From positions 83,373-147,372 of the forward strand of contig NZ_JAALFE010000012.1 of assembly GCF_011059185.1 (NCBI RefSeq): a stretch of DNA of 64,000 bases. Direction: 5' to 3'. Position numbers and translations under genes: made by a program. Below, piece after piece: positions 7,945-16,630 of this stretch; positions within the stretch are counted from its first letter, which is position 1; every line of letters starts with the position of its first letter. Source of the stretch: Paragemmobacter kunshanensis (lineage in GTDB: Bacteria; Pseudomonadota; Alphaproteobacteria; Rhodobacterales; Rhodobacteraceae). The notes beneath the pieces are model-generated. The model ran no database searches. It was not told the origin of the DNA and saw only the letters and a list, made by a program, of their open reading frames with translations.

Positions 7945-8508
7945 TCAGGCCCAGTGGACGACCCGCGCGAGATCGGGGCGCGGGCGATCGGGGGCGGGGG
8001 CGGCCTTGCTGCCGATATGGATGATGCCCGCCACCCATTCCCGCGCGTCGCAATCGAAGGCGCGGGTGATGAAGGGGCGGTCATGGCTGACCCAGCCGGT
8101 CAGCCATTGCGCGCCCCATCCGGCGGCCGAGGCGGCATTGACCAGCCCGGCGCAGAGCGCGCCTGCCGAGAGGGTCTGTTCGATTTCGGGGATCTTGTCG
8201 GAGGCCTTGGGCGCGGCGATCACCACCACGGCCAGATGCGAGCGGTCGAACTGGCCGCGGCCCTTCTCGATCCGTTCCGGATCGCTGCCCTCTTCGCGCG
8301 CCCGCGCCTCGGCCAGATCGGCCCAGCGGGCCAGCGCCGGGCGATAGCCCACGATGAGCCGCCAGGGTTCGAGCTTGCCGTGATCGGGCACGCGCAGCGC
8401 GGCCTGCAGGATCGGCTGGAGCGCGGCGCGGTCGGGGGCGGGGCCTGTCATGGCCTTGGAGGGATAGGAGAGGCGGGTGGAGAGGAAGGTGAACGCGTCC
8501 TGGTTCAT
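7945..8508 (-). CDS. Nitroreductase family protein (YdjA-like)
   Basis: This 187-residue FMN-dependent oxidoreductase is of the short nitroreductase branch. Family marks are PDHGKLEPWRLIV near residue 42 (FMN contact), the central AVVVIAAPKA segment, and GWGAQWLTG near 128 that packs on the flavin. Such enzymes reduce nitroaromatics, quinones or unsaturated carbonyls with NAD(P)H; the natural substrate is not known. It is cytoplasmic, with no leader. The gene precedes the EI24 membrane gene in a likely two-gene operon. A family A half-repeat lies just upstream. Confidence 0.88.
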   Translation of the reverse strand: MNQDAFTFLSTRLSYPSKAMTGPAPDRAALQPILQAALRVPDHGKLEPWRLIVGYRPALARWADLAEARAREEGSDPERIEKGRGQFDRSHLAVVVIAAPKASDKIPEIEQTLSAGALCAGLVNAASAAGWGAQWLTGWVSHDRPFITRAFDCDAREWVAGIIHIGSKAAPAPDRPRPDLARVVHWA

Positions 8509-8560
8509 GCTTTCGTGCCTTGTCCCCCGGCCTTGGCGCGGGGCGGTGGGGTGGGGTTTC

Positions 8561-8655
8561 TGGCGGAGCGGGCCTTGGCCCGCATTGCTTTTGTCTCGCC
8601 TGCGCGCCTGCGCGCTTCGGCCTGGTGGTTTGGGTATTTGAGCCGGGATGAAGGG
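8561..8655. repeat. Family A repeat, copy 3 (left half only)
   Basis: The stretch holds TGGCGGAGCGG, then CTCGCCTGCGCGCCTGCGCGC and TGGGTATTTGAGCCGGGATGAAGG, matching the left arm of the copies at 6961 and 15194. The right arm is absent, so the palindrome is broken. It lies between the nitroreductase and the HDAC-family gene, both on the minus strand. Confidence 0.75.
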
Positions 8656-8675
8656 GCAAGGGGGGTGTTGGGGGA

Positions 8676-9791
8676 TCAGGGGGTTGTGAAGAGGGTTTCC
8701 AGATCGTCGATCCAGGCCGAGAGGAAGGCATCGAAGCGGGCGTCGGGCTGGCGCGCGGAGAGGGTGGCGGCCAGCGGATCGGGGATGGTGACGGGGCTTT
8801 GGGCCAGATCCTCGATCACGGCATGGCCGCAGAAGGGGACATAGACCTCGGAATAGCCGCCTTCATGGACGCAGAGCAGGCGGCCCGCGCAGAGCGATTC
8901 GGCGGCCTCGCGGGTGAGGCGGGTCATCTGGCGGAAGGTGTCGGCAGTGGCGAGCATGCGGCCCAGCGGATCGAGGGCCGCGGCATCGAAGCCGCAGGCC
9001 ACGATGATGACATCGGGGCGGTGGGCATGAAGGGCGGGCAGGACGAGGCGCGTGAAGGCCTCGAGATAGCCGCGATGGCCGGTGCCGGGGGGCAGGGGGA
9101 TGTTGCGGTTGCTGCCGCGCGCCGGGCCTGCGCCGCGGACCGTCGCCGCGCCGGTATCGGTGGGATAGTTGCGGTCCTGGTGCAGCGAGATGGTCAGCAC
9201 ATCGGGATCGGCAAGGAAGATCGCCTCGGTCCCGTTGCCGTGATGCACGTCCCAGTCGATCACGGCGAAGCGGCGGGCCTGGCCCGCGGCGCGGGCGGCC
9301 TCGATCGCGATGGCGATATTGGCCAGCAGGCAGAAGCCGTTGGGATGATCGGGCAGGCAGTGATGGCCGGGCGGCCGGGTGAGGGCATAGGCATTGGTCA
9401 CCTCGCCCGACAGGATGTCGCCGAGGGCGCGCAGCGCGAGGCCCGCGGAGAGGGCGGCGATCTCGAACCCGCCGCGGCCGAAGGGGGCGCGGGGGCCAAG
9501 CTCGCCGCCTTCGGCATCGGACAGCGCCTTGAAACGGTCGAGATAGGCGGCGGGATGGACGCGCAGCAGATCGTCGCGCGTGGCGGGATCGGCCCCGCGC
9601 AGGGAGAGGTGGCGCAGGAGGCCCGTCGCCTCGATCAGGTTCTTCAGGCGGCGCTTGGTTTCGGGGCTTTCGGGCAGGCCGCCGCCGGGCTGGACGAACT
9701 GGCCGAGGGGGCCGCCCACCGGCAGGGTCAGGGCGTAGTTGCCGCCATGGTGCCAGAAGGTGCGTTCGTCGGTGTAGAAGGCGGTGGTCAT
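8676..9791 (-). CDS. Histone deacetylase family amidohydrolase
   Basis: This 371-residue zinc hydrolase has the arginase/deacetylase fold. Bacterial members deacetylate acetylpolyamines or other N-acetyl amines, not histones. Active-site elements are RPPGHHC (the His pair) near residue 145, VIDWDVHHGNGTE near 180 with Asp and His zinc ligands, and CGFDAAALDPLG near 266 with the second Asp. The Gly-rich HEGGYSE is near 318. The ATG at 9789-9791 gives MTTAFYTDERTFWHHGG, the usual start. Two ureohydrolases of the same fold are encoded at 18736 and 32199, so polyamine turnover is a reasonable guess, but there is no local operon link. Confidence 0.88.
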   Translation of the reverse strand: MTTAFYTDERTFWHHGGNYALTLPVGGPLGQFVQPGGGLPESPETKRRLKNLIEATGLLRHLSLRGADPATRDDLLRVHPAAYLDRFKALSDAEGGELGPRAPFGRGGFEIAALSAGLALRALGDILSGEVTNAYALTRPPGHHCLPDHPNGFCLLANIAIAIEAARAAGQARRFAVIDWDVHHGNGTEAIFLADPDVLTISLHQDRNYPTDTGAATVRGAGPARGSNRNIPLPPGTGHRGYLEAFTRLVLPALHAHRPDVIIVACGFDAAALDPLGRMLATADTFRQMTRLTREAAESLCAGRLLCVHEGGYSEVYVPFCGHAVIEDLAQSPVTIPDPLAATLSARQPDARFDAFLSAWIDDLETLFTTP

Positions 9792-9822
9792 GCAGGGATC
9801 CTGTGGGCAGTCTGGGGTGGGG

Positions 9823-9858
9823 CTTGCGGCGGGTCTTGCGGCGGGTCTTGCGGCGGGG
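9823..9858. repeat. Three tandem copies of a 12-base unit
   Basis: CTTGCGGCGGGT is repeated three times (9823-9834, 9835-9846, 9847-9858, the last base differing) just upstream of the HDAC-family gene, between it and the divergent DUF167 gene. It would fall in the promoter or leader of one of them. Confidence 0.7.
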
Positions 9859-9933
9859 GGCTTTCCAGCGGGCGGGAATTGGCGCAACTGTCGGCGGCAA
9901 GGTTAGGGGCGCGCGGGCGGGAAGGCCAGAGGG

Positions 9934-10188
9934 ATGCGGAAGGGCGAGCGGGCGGATCTGGCGGTGCCGGGGGCGGAATTCGCGGTGCGGGCCGTGCCGC
10001 GGGCGCGGCTGGCCGGGGTGAGCCTGGAGGGCGGGGTCTGGCGGATCGCCGTCTCGGCCCCGGCCGAGGACGGGCGGGCCAATGCCGCCGTGGCCGAGGC
10101 GCTGGCCCATGCGCTGGGGGTGGCGAAGGGGCGGCTGGTGCTGATCCGGGGGGCCACGTCGCGCGACAAGCGGTTCCGGCTGGAGTGA
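9934..10188 (+). CDS. DUF167 (YggU) family protein
   Basis: This 84-residue protein has the YggU fold. The family signature is visible as EDGRANAAVAEALAHALGV near residues 50-68 followed by GATSRDKRF near the C terminus. The gene is divergent from the HDAC-family gene, 142 bases away, and convergent with the small 81-residue gene across a duplicated GC-rich segment. The family function is unknown; structures suggest a small alpha/beta protein, and it is often found near yggT or other membrane genes, which is not the case here. The length is normal (80-100 residues). Confidence 0.88.
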   Translation: MRKGERADLAVPGAEFAVRAVPRARLAGVSLEGGVWRIAVSAPAEDGRANAAVAEALAHALGVAKGRLVLIRGATSRDKRFRLE

Positions 10189-10197
10189 CGGGGCGCG

Positions 10198-10385
10198 GGG
10201 CTGCGCCGGGTCGGGATCGGGACGGGGGGCGGGAGGTCCCGGGTCAGGCCCGGGACGGGGGGCGGGATCAGCCCTTGGGGGGGCGGGGCTGCGCCGGGTT
10301 GGGATCGGGACGGGGGGCGGGAGCTGGGGCGGGAGGTCGCGGGGCAGGCCCCGGGACGGGGTTCGGGATCAGCCCTTGGGGGGGC
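10198..10385. repeat. Imperfect tandem duplication covering a gene end
   Basis: Two copies of about 90-100 bases lie in direct order, 10198-10284 and 10286-10385. Each begins GGGCTGCGCCGGGT, contains GGGATCGGGACGGGGGGCGGGA and ends ATCAGCCCTTGGGGGGGCG. The last element of copy 2 is the 3' end of the 81-residue gene (its final codons and stop). Copy 1 therefore carries a detached duplicate of that gene's last few codons. Confidence 0.8.
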
Positions 10386-10614
10386 GTGTCTCGATCCGGT
10401 AGCTGCCTTCGGGCAGGTCCAGCGCGGCGGCGAGATCGCGCAACTGGGCCATGGACAGGGTGATGCGGGCGGGTTCCTCGGTCATCGGGTCGATCTGTTC
10501 CAGCGTCACGCAATCGTCGAAGGCGAGGATGGTGATGTCTTCCATCAGGCCTTCATGCCCCTCGTCGATGAGGGTGATCACGGTGGCGTCGAAATCGTGC
10601 TCGATGGTGAACAT
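10369..10614 (-). CDS. Hypothetical 81-residue protein
   Basis: This is an acidic cytoplasmic protein I do not recognise by family. It begins MFTIEHDFDATVITLIDEG and has a negatively charged N half (GHEGLMEDITILAFDD) and a C half with LSMAQLRDLAAALDLPEGSY. Codon use and amino-acid composition are those of a real gene, unlike the frames on the other strand. It is divergent from the M48 lipoprotein gene, 207 bases away. Its last residues (PPKG and the stop) are duplicated 100 bases downstream as part of a GC-rich tandem repeat. No catalytic motif, signal peptide or membrane helix is visible. Confidence 0.7.
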   Translation of the reverse strand: MFTIEHDFDATVITLIDEGHEGLMEDITILAFDDCVTLEQIDPMTEEPARITLSMAQLRDLAAALDLPEGSYRIETRPPKG

Positions 10615-10821
10615 GGGGCAAGGCTAGACCGGGCGGGGGCGGCGGTGCAATGGGAAATGCGGGGGGGAATGAGGGGGGCGTAGGAGAGGCCGGTGGCGGG
10701 GCCTTGCTGACATGGATGTGAGCGGGGCGCGGGGGGGCTGTGCTTGGCGGGCGGCTTTGCTAGATTGGGAAAAACGAGAAAGGCCGCGCGGCAAGCGGGC
10801 GGCAGGCATGAGGTCGGGTCG

Positions 10822-11550
10822 ATGCGGGCAATCGTGACGGCAATCGCGCTGGCGGTGACGGGGGTTTCGGCCTGTGTGCCGACCCAGCAGGCGGGATATC
10901 CCGCGCCGGTGCCGGTGGCCGCGCCGGTGGATCCCGGCGCGCCCCTGACGCCGCGGCAGGCGGCGGACAATTTCATCCGCGTCGTGGGCCGGGTGGAGCC
11001 GATGACGGAAGAGATCTGCCGCGCCCGCACGCGCGGCGTGAATTGCGATTTCCGCATCGTCATCGACGATCGTCCGGGGCAGGGGCCCAATGCCTTTCAG
11101 ACGCTGGATGAAAGCGGGCGGCCGGTGCTGGGCTTCACGCTGGCGCTGGTGGCCGATGCGCGCAACGAGGACGAGATCGCCTTCGTCCTTGGCCATGAGG
11201 CAAGCCATCACATCCTGGGCCATATCCCGCAAAGCCAGCAGACGGCCATGGCCGGCGCGATGGTGGCGGGGATCCTGGCGCAGGCGACGGGCGCGGATGC
11301 CGCGGCGGTGCAATCGGCGCAGCGTCTGGGGGCCACGGTGGGGGCGCGGCGCTATTCGCGGGGCTTCGAGCTGGAGGCCGATGCGCTGGGGGCCGAGATC
11401 GCGCTGATGGCGGGCTATGATCCGGTGCTGGGGACGGGTTTCTTTGACCGGCTGCCCGATCCGGGCGACCAGTTCCTGGGCAGTCATCCGCCCAATGCGC
11501 AGAGGAAGGCGCAGGTTCAGGCCGTGGTGGCGCGGCTGCGCGGCTATTGA
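10822..11550 (+). CDS. M48 family metalloprotease lipoprotein
   Basis: This 242-residue envelope protease has a lipoprotein signal: MRAIVTAIALAVTGVSAC with the lipobox Cys at 18, followed by a Pro/Val-rich linker. Zinc is bound by HEASH (His125, Glu126, His129) and by a Glu in FELEADALG near 185, the standard M48 pattern. The C-terminal SHPPNAQRKAQV block is also typical of the BepA/LoiP group, which degrade misassembled outer-membrane proteins. The start at 10822 is chosen because the signal peptide starts there; the open frame continues upstream to 10744 without similarity. The mature protein is predicted to be anchored to the outer or inner membrane facing the periplasm. Confidence 0.9.
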   Translation: MRAIVTAIALAVTGVSACVPTQQAGYPAPVPVAAPVDPGAPLTPRQAADNFIRVVGRVEPMTEEICRARTRGVNCDFRIVIDDRPGQGPNAFQTLDESGRPVLGFTLALVADARNEDEIAFVLGHEASHHILGHIPQSQQTAMAGAMVAGILAQATGADAAAVQSAQRLGATVGARRYSRGFELEADALGAEIALMAGYDPVLGTGFFDRLPDPGDQFLGSHPPNAQRKAQVQAVVARLRGY

Positions 11551-11567
11551 TCGCCCGGCGCGCCCGC

Positions 11568-11581
11568 TTGATTTGCGTCAA
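11568..11581 (+). promoter_or_regulatory. FNR/FnrL-type binding site
   Basis: TTGATTTGCGTCAA matches the TTGA-N6-TCAA consensus exactly in both half-sites. It lies 60 bases upstream of the DUF6455 start at 11641 and after the M48 stop. With a start point near 11616 it would sit at about -41.5, the activating position for FNR-type regulators. The spacing and match are seen; the binding is inferred. Confidence 0.65.
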
Positions 11582-11640
11582 TGCGTCGCGGGGGCGGCCG
11601 GGGCATGCTTGGCCTGCGGGAACGACTGAGGATGACGGCG

Positions 11641-11895
11641 ATGATCGGTTATGTGGAAGCCCCGAGGGCCTGGGGCCTGACGCGCGGCATGGGGCGCGCG
11701 GTGGGCGTGAACCTGACGGATGCGGTGATCGAGGGCTGGCTGAGCCGGGCGGAACTGGCCGAACTGGTGGAGCGCTGCCAGGCCTGCGAGAGATCGGCCG
11801 AGTGTCAGGGCTGGCTGGCGCGCAATGTGACGGCCGAGGCGCTGCCCGCCTTCTGCCCGAACAAGGCGGGGATCGAGGCGCTGGTGGCGCGCTGA
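11641..11895 (+). CDS. DUF6455 family protein
   Basis: This is an 84-residue small protein whose conserved part runs from GLTRGMGRAVGVNL through WLSRAELAELVERCQACERSAEC to FCPNKAGIEAL. It has cysteines in a C-x-x-C arrangement (CQAC), a further CERSAEC and FCPN, which suggest a metal or redox role, though none is proven. The start at 11641 is picked because TGAGG at 11627-11631 gives nine-base spacing; ATGs at 11581 and 11632 are also in frame. An exact FNR-type site lies upstream, so it may be induced at low oxygen. The IMPACT-family pseudogene begins 4 bases after its stop and is probably co-transcribed. Confidence 0.75.
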   Translation: MIGYVEAPRAWGLTRGMGRAVGVNLTDAVIEGWLSRAELAELVERCQACERSAECQGWLARNVTAEALPAFCPNKAGIEALVAR

Positions 11896-11899
11896 GCCC

Positions 11900-12298
11900 A
11901 TGGCCAAGGCCGCCCTGCCGGGCTATGGCGGGGGCATGAGAAAGCTGGGCGAAGTGCTGCGCGACCGCGGATCGCGCTATGCCGTCTCGGGCGGGCCGGT
12001 GGCGGGCCGCGCGGGGGTGGAGGCGTTCCTGGCGGAGCTGAAGCGGGAAAAGAAATACGCCAAGGCCACGCATAACAGCTAGGCCGTGCTGCTGAGCGAG
12101 GGCGGCGCGCAGAAGGGCGATGACGGCGAATCCGGCGCGGGGGCGGTGATGCTGAAGATGCTGGAGCGGGCCGGGTTGCGCGATCAAGTGGTGGTTGTCA
12201 CGCGCTGGTATGGCGGCGTGCATCTGGGGGGCGACCGCTTTGCCCATGTGGTGACCTGCATGCGCGCCTATCTCGACGCGCTGGGGCGGAGCGGGTAA
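11900..12298 (+). pseudogene. IMPACT/YigZ family protein interrupted by an in-frame TAG
   Basis: The frame from ATG 11900 reads through MAKAALPGYGG and EKKYAKATHNS, meets TAG at 12080-12082, then continues in the same frame with AVLLSEGGAQKGDDGESGAGAV and VVTRWYGGVHLGGDRF to the natural stop at 12296-12298. Intact family members have a Trp where the stop stands (ATHNxWA), so a single TGG to TAG change explains the break. With the stop read through the protein would be 132 residues, full length for the short IMPACT-type proteins. Both halves keep the family's conserved residues, so the lesion is recent, a base-call error, or tolerated. The IMPACT family is linked to translation control, but the role of this subgroup is unknown. 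Confidence 0.82.
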
Positions 12299-12328
12299 TC
12301 CTTGACGCCACGGCAAGGGATGGGCGCA

Positions 12329-12691
12329 ATGATCGACTGGCTGAAGGCCGAGGTGCGGCGGATCGGGAACACGACCAAATGGTCGTGGGAGGGCTGGGTT
12401 TCGGCCTGGGCGCGCGAGAAATCGTTGCGGCAATGGGTGCTGGTGAATGTGCTTTCGGCGGCGCTGGCCTTCGCGCTGGATCTGACGCCGGGGGAGCGGG
12501 CGCTGATCCTGGCGCTGGGATTGCTGCTGCTGGCGGCAGAGTTGATGAACACCGCCATCGAGGAGGTGGTGGATTACATCTCGGAAGAGATCGACCCGCG
12601 GGCGAAGCGGGCGAAGGATGCGGGATCGGCGGTGGTGGCGGTGACGGCCATCGCGGGGGGCGTGGCCTGGCTGGTGGTGCTGATCGGCTAG
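12329..12691 (+). CDS. dgkA: Diacylglycerol kinase, DgkA type
   Basis: This 120-residue integral membrane kinase phosphorylates diacylglycerol to phosphatidic acid, recycling lipid from envelope glycan synthesis. It has three helices: residues about 32-48 (LRQWVLVNVLSAALAF), 55-73 (ERALILALGLLLLAAEL) and 98-118 (AVVAVTAIAGGVAWLVVLIG). The catalytic core AAELMNTAIEEVVDYIS near 70-86 carries the conserved Glu and Asn. The start at 12329 has AAGGGA eight bases upstream; ATGs at 12320 and 12302 are alternatives. The last 30 bases of the gene plus the hairpins after it are duplicated at 12818-12893. Confidence 0.93.
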   Translation: MIDWLKAEVRRIGNTTKWSWEGWVSAWAREKSLRQWVLVNVLSAALAFALDLTPGERALILALGLLLLAAELMNTAIEEVVDYISEEIDPRAKRAKDAGSAVVAVTAIAGGVAWLVVLIG

Positions 12692-12948
12692 GCGATTTCT
12701 GACGCAGAAATCGCGTCGGAATTTGGCGCAAATTCCGGGTGGCAGGCCGGTTGCGGCCTGCGGGGACGGGGGAGGATTGCGTCGGCTGTCACTTTCTGCC
12801 CCTGCTTGTGGTTCGCGTGGCCTCGCTGGTGATCCTGATCGGCCAGGCGATTTCTGACGCAGAAATCGCGTCGGAATTTGGCGCAAATTCCGGCTTGGGC
12901 ACCGTTTCCTGCGTCAGGAAACGGCGCGAAATCTGCGTCAGATTTCGC
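12660..12948. repeat. Duplicated dgkA end with four-type hairpin cluster (family B)
   Basis: Bases 12660-12737 (dgkA end plus two hairpins) recur at 12818-12892 with a few changes. Each copy has GCGATTTCTG paired with CAGAAATCGC (12692-12714; 12847-12869) and GGAATTTG paired with CAAATTCC (12718-12736; 12873-12891). After copy 2 come CCGTTTCCTG with CAGGAAACGG (12902-12924) and GCGAAATCTG with CAGATTTCGC (12926-12948). Loops are ACG, GCG or CGT. The arms differ between hairpins but each pair is perfectly complementary. This is the 341-base gap between dgkA and the DCC gene; I see no gene in it. Confidence 0.85.
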
Positions 12949-13032
12949 CCTCGCGCGGGTGCCGGGCAGAAGAGGGGCGTTCCAGTCCAGGGGGGGCGGG
13001 TTTGCAACGCGTGGGGCGCGCTGCGCCCCGGG

Positions 13033-13416
13033 TCAGACCCGGGGTGGGGTTGTTGCGGCCTTGGCCTGCCTGCGCCGATGGGCGCGGTAGAGGAGGGGGG
13101 CTGCGATCCTGTCATAGAGCAGGGTCACGACCGGGCGGATGACGGGCCAGCCGGTCACCCGCGCCAGCCAGCGCCAGCGCGGCAGGGCGGCCCAGATCGC
13201 GCGGAAGGCTTCCAGCCCGGACAGGAGATTGCCGTCCTGCAGCACATGCAGGCGGCGCGCGGCCTGATCTTCGGTCAGGCCCCAGCGGGCGGCCTCCTGC
13301 AGGGTGTCAAAGCGCAGGGGCGCGCCGTCGCGGGTGGCGGCGGCGCGGTAATGATCCACCTCGAAGCGGCAGAGCGGGCAGGTGTCGTTATAGAGAATGC
13401 GGGTGTCTTCGGTCAT
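13033..13416 (-). CDS. DCC family thiol-disulfide protein (DUF393)
   Basis: This 127-residue protein has a thioredoxin-like DCC motif at the N terminus: ILYNDTCPLCRFEVDHY with Cys13 and Cys16. The middle holds LRFDTLQEAARWGL and the conserved LHVLQDGNLLSGLEAFRAIW typical of the family, then a hydrophobic, basic C-terminal region (WPVIRPVVTLLYDRIAAPLLYRAHRRR) that may associate with the membrane. The family is thought to act in disulfide exchange; partners are unknown. It lies 46 bases downstream of the CDGSH gene on the same strand, and the two may form an operon. Confidence 0.87.
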   Translation of the reverse strand: MTEDTRILYNDTCPLCRFEVDHYRAAATRDGAPLRFDTLQEAARWGLTEDQAARRLHVLQDGNLLSGLEAFRAIWAALPRWRWLARVTGWPVIRPVVTLLYDRIAAPLLYRAHRRRQAKAATTPPRV

Positions 13417-13462
13417 GGCGCAAAGCTAGGCGCGGGGCGACCCGCGCCAAGCCCCTGCGACA

Positions 13463-13705
13463 TCAGAGCCGGGAATGGGACCCGTCGCAGAAGGGGGCCT
13501 TCGCGCTGGCCTTGCAGCCGCAGAAGAACATGCGCTTCCCCTCTTCCGCCGTCACCTTGACCGGTGTGAAGGCGGTGCCCTTGTGGCTGCCATCGCAGAA
13601 GGGCTGGGTCTTCGACTGGCCGCAGGCGCACCAGAAGTAGGATTTTCCCGCCTCTACCTCCACCGGGTAGGGGGCGCGCTGGGCGATCTTGGGGGCGTCG
13701 GTCAT
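13463..13705 (-). CDS. CDGSH-type iron-sulfur protein, tandem
   Basis: This 80-residue protein has two complete CDGSH motifs, each binding a 2Fe-2S cluster by three Cys and one His. The first is Cys26, Cys28, Cys37 and His41 (FWCACGQSKTQPFCDGSH). The second is Cys62, Cys64, Cys73 and His77 (FCGCKASAKAPFCDGSH). There is little else in the protein, so it is a minimal tandem form, soluble and without leader. Family members are redox-active with labile clusters, linked to iron and oxidative stress. It precedes the DCC thiol protein, which makes a redox role plausible but not demonstrated. Confidence 0.93.
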   Translation of the reverse strand: MTDAPKIAQRAPYPVEVEAGKSYFWCACGQSKTQPFCDGSHKGTAFTPVKVTAEEGKRMFFCGCKASAKAPFCDGSHSRL

Positions 13706-13767
13706 GGCTGCTCCTGCGGAATGGCTATGGCCGAGGATGTGCAGCGCGGCGCGCGGCGGTCAAGCCG

Positions 13768-15147
<1,380 letters not shown>

Positions 15148-15193
15148 GCGCTCGCCCATAGCGCAAAGGCCGCGCTTCGTGAAGGGCGGTGAT

Positions 15194-15440
15194 CTGGCGG
15201 AGCGGCGTGCCGCCGCAAGGTTTTCCTCTCGCCTGCGCGCCTGCGCGCTTCGGCTCGGTCGCCGGGGGTTCCCCCCGGACCCCCTGGGTATTTGGGCCAA
15301 GATGAAGCGGCATGGTCTTCATCTTGGGGAAAATACCCTCGGGGGTGAATTGGCCCGCGAAGCGGGACAAGAGGGGGCGCGAGCGCCCCCTAACATCCGA
15401 GCCGGAGCGGATGCGGAGGCGAGAGGAAAGGCTTGCGTGG
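15194..15440. repeat. Family A repeat, copy 4
   Basis: The element starts with TGGCGGAGCGGCGTGCCGCC and follows copy 2 (6961) closely: the same CCTCTCGCCTGCGCGC, GGGGGTTCCCCCCGG, GGGTATTTGGGCCAAGATGAAG and its complement CTTCATCTTGGGGAAAATACCC, then GAATTGGCCCGCGAAGCGGG. The far right arm differs (it ends GCGTGGAACACGCGC instead of the outer complement). It fills most of the 375-base gap between the divergent rimO and dehydrogenase genes, so here it cannot serve as a terminator for either. Confidence 0.88.
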
Positions 15441-15522
15441 AACACGCGCAATCGGATCGCCGGCGGTGGCTTGCCCCGGGGCGGGGGGCGGCATAGCGTG
15501 CCGGGCGAGAGGAGACCTGCCG

Positions 15523-16551
15523 ATGACCGATCCCCGCCCGCTGATCCTGTCCTGCCCCCTGCCGCGCAGCCTGCCGCTGATCCTTGCGCCGGATCGGCTG
15601 GCCGAGTTGCGCGCGCGCTACCGGATCGTGGAGACCACCGATGCGGACCTGCCCGGCCTGCCGGATGCGGTGCTGGGCGAGGCGCGCTACATCATCGGGC
15701 AGCCGCCGCTGGACGCGGCCACGCTGGCGCGGCTGTCCTCCTTGCGCTGCATCTTCAACGTGGAATCGAACCTGCTGAACAACATGCCCTATGACGAGGT
15801 CTTTCGCCGGGGCATCCATGTCGTCACCACCGGGGCGGTCTTTGCCCAGCCGGTGGCCGAGATCGGGCTGGGTTTTGCGCTGTCGCTCTTGCGCAATATC
15901 CATGGGGCGGATGCGGATTTCCGCGCCGGGCGCGAGCTTTGGGGGGGCGAGGGGAACGGCGCGGCGCGGCTTCTGACCGGGGCGGAGGTCGGCATCCTGG
16001 GCTTCGGCGATCTGGGGCGGGCCTCGGCGCGGGTGCTGGCGGGATTTGCGCCGCGCCTGCGGGTCTTCGACCCCTGGCTGCCCGCCTCGCGCATCCGCGA
16101 GGCCGGGGCGGAGCCCGCCTCTCTGGAGGCGGTGATGGCGCAGTCGGATGTGGTCTTCTGCACGGCGGCCGTCACCAGCGAGAACCGGGGCTTTCTTGGC
16201 GCGGCGGAATTCGCCGCCATGCGGCGGGGCGCGATCTTCCTGCTTCTGTCCCGCGCCGATGTGGTGGATTTCGGCGCGCTGATGGCGGCGGTCAGGGGCG
16301 GGCATATCCTGGCCGCCTCGGATGTGTTCCCCGAAGAGCCCCTGCCCGCGGATCATCCTGTGCGCGCGATCCCCGGCTTCCTTCTGTCGGCGCATCGGGC
16401 GGGGGCGCTGGACGTGGCCTTCCGGCGGATGGGCGAGATGGTGCTGGAGGATCTGGCGCTGCTTGACCGGGGCCTGCCGCCCATGGTCTGCAAGCGGGCC
16501 GAGCGCGAGACGGTGGCGCGGTTCCGCTCGCGCCCGGTGGCGGTGAACTGA
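15523..16551 (+). CDS. D-isomer-specific 2-hydroxyacid dehydrogenase
   Basis: This 342-residue NAD(P)-dependent dehydrogenase has the formate/glycerate dehydrogenase architecture. The substrate domain carries FNVESNLLNNMPYDE near residue 78. The Rossmann fold shows VGILGFGDLGRASARVL near 155. Catalytic Arg (LLLSRADVVDF) near 246, Glu (PEEPLPADHP) near 273 and His (LLSAHRAGALD) near 291 are all present. The start at 15523 follows GAGAGGAGA with good spacing. Substrate cannot be read from sequence; neighbours (rimO, AsmA) give no hint. The central GAGREL block is longer than in hydroxypyruvate reductases. Confidence 0.85.
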   Translation: MTDPRPLILSCPLPRSLPLILAPDRLAELRARYRIVETTDADLPGLPDAVLGEARYIIGQPPLDAATLARLSSLRCIFNVESNLLNNMPYDEVFRRGIHVVTTGAVFAQPVAEIGLGFALSLLRNIHGADADFRAGRELWGGEGNGAARLLTGAEVGILGFGDLGRASARVLAGFAPRLRVFDPWLPASRIREAGAEPASLEAVMAQSDVVFCTAAVTSENRGFLGAAEFAAMRRGAIFLLLSRADVVDFGALMAAVRGGHILAASDVFPEEPLPADHPVRAIPGFLLSAHRAGALDVAFRRMGEMVLEDLALLDRGLPPMVCKRAERETVARFRSRPVAVN

Positions 16552-16630
16552 TCCGTCGGGCGGCGGGTTGGGCGCTTGCGGCGGGGGCCGCGCGGCGCGT
16601 AACCTGACGGGGGCAGGGGCAGGAGGAATG

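Noticed and set aside
12739..13560. A 273-codon plus-strand frame across the dgkA-end duplication and the DCC gene
   Set aside because: It runs through hairpin repeats and then antisense to the DCC protein; only the DCC frame has a conserved motif.
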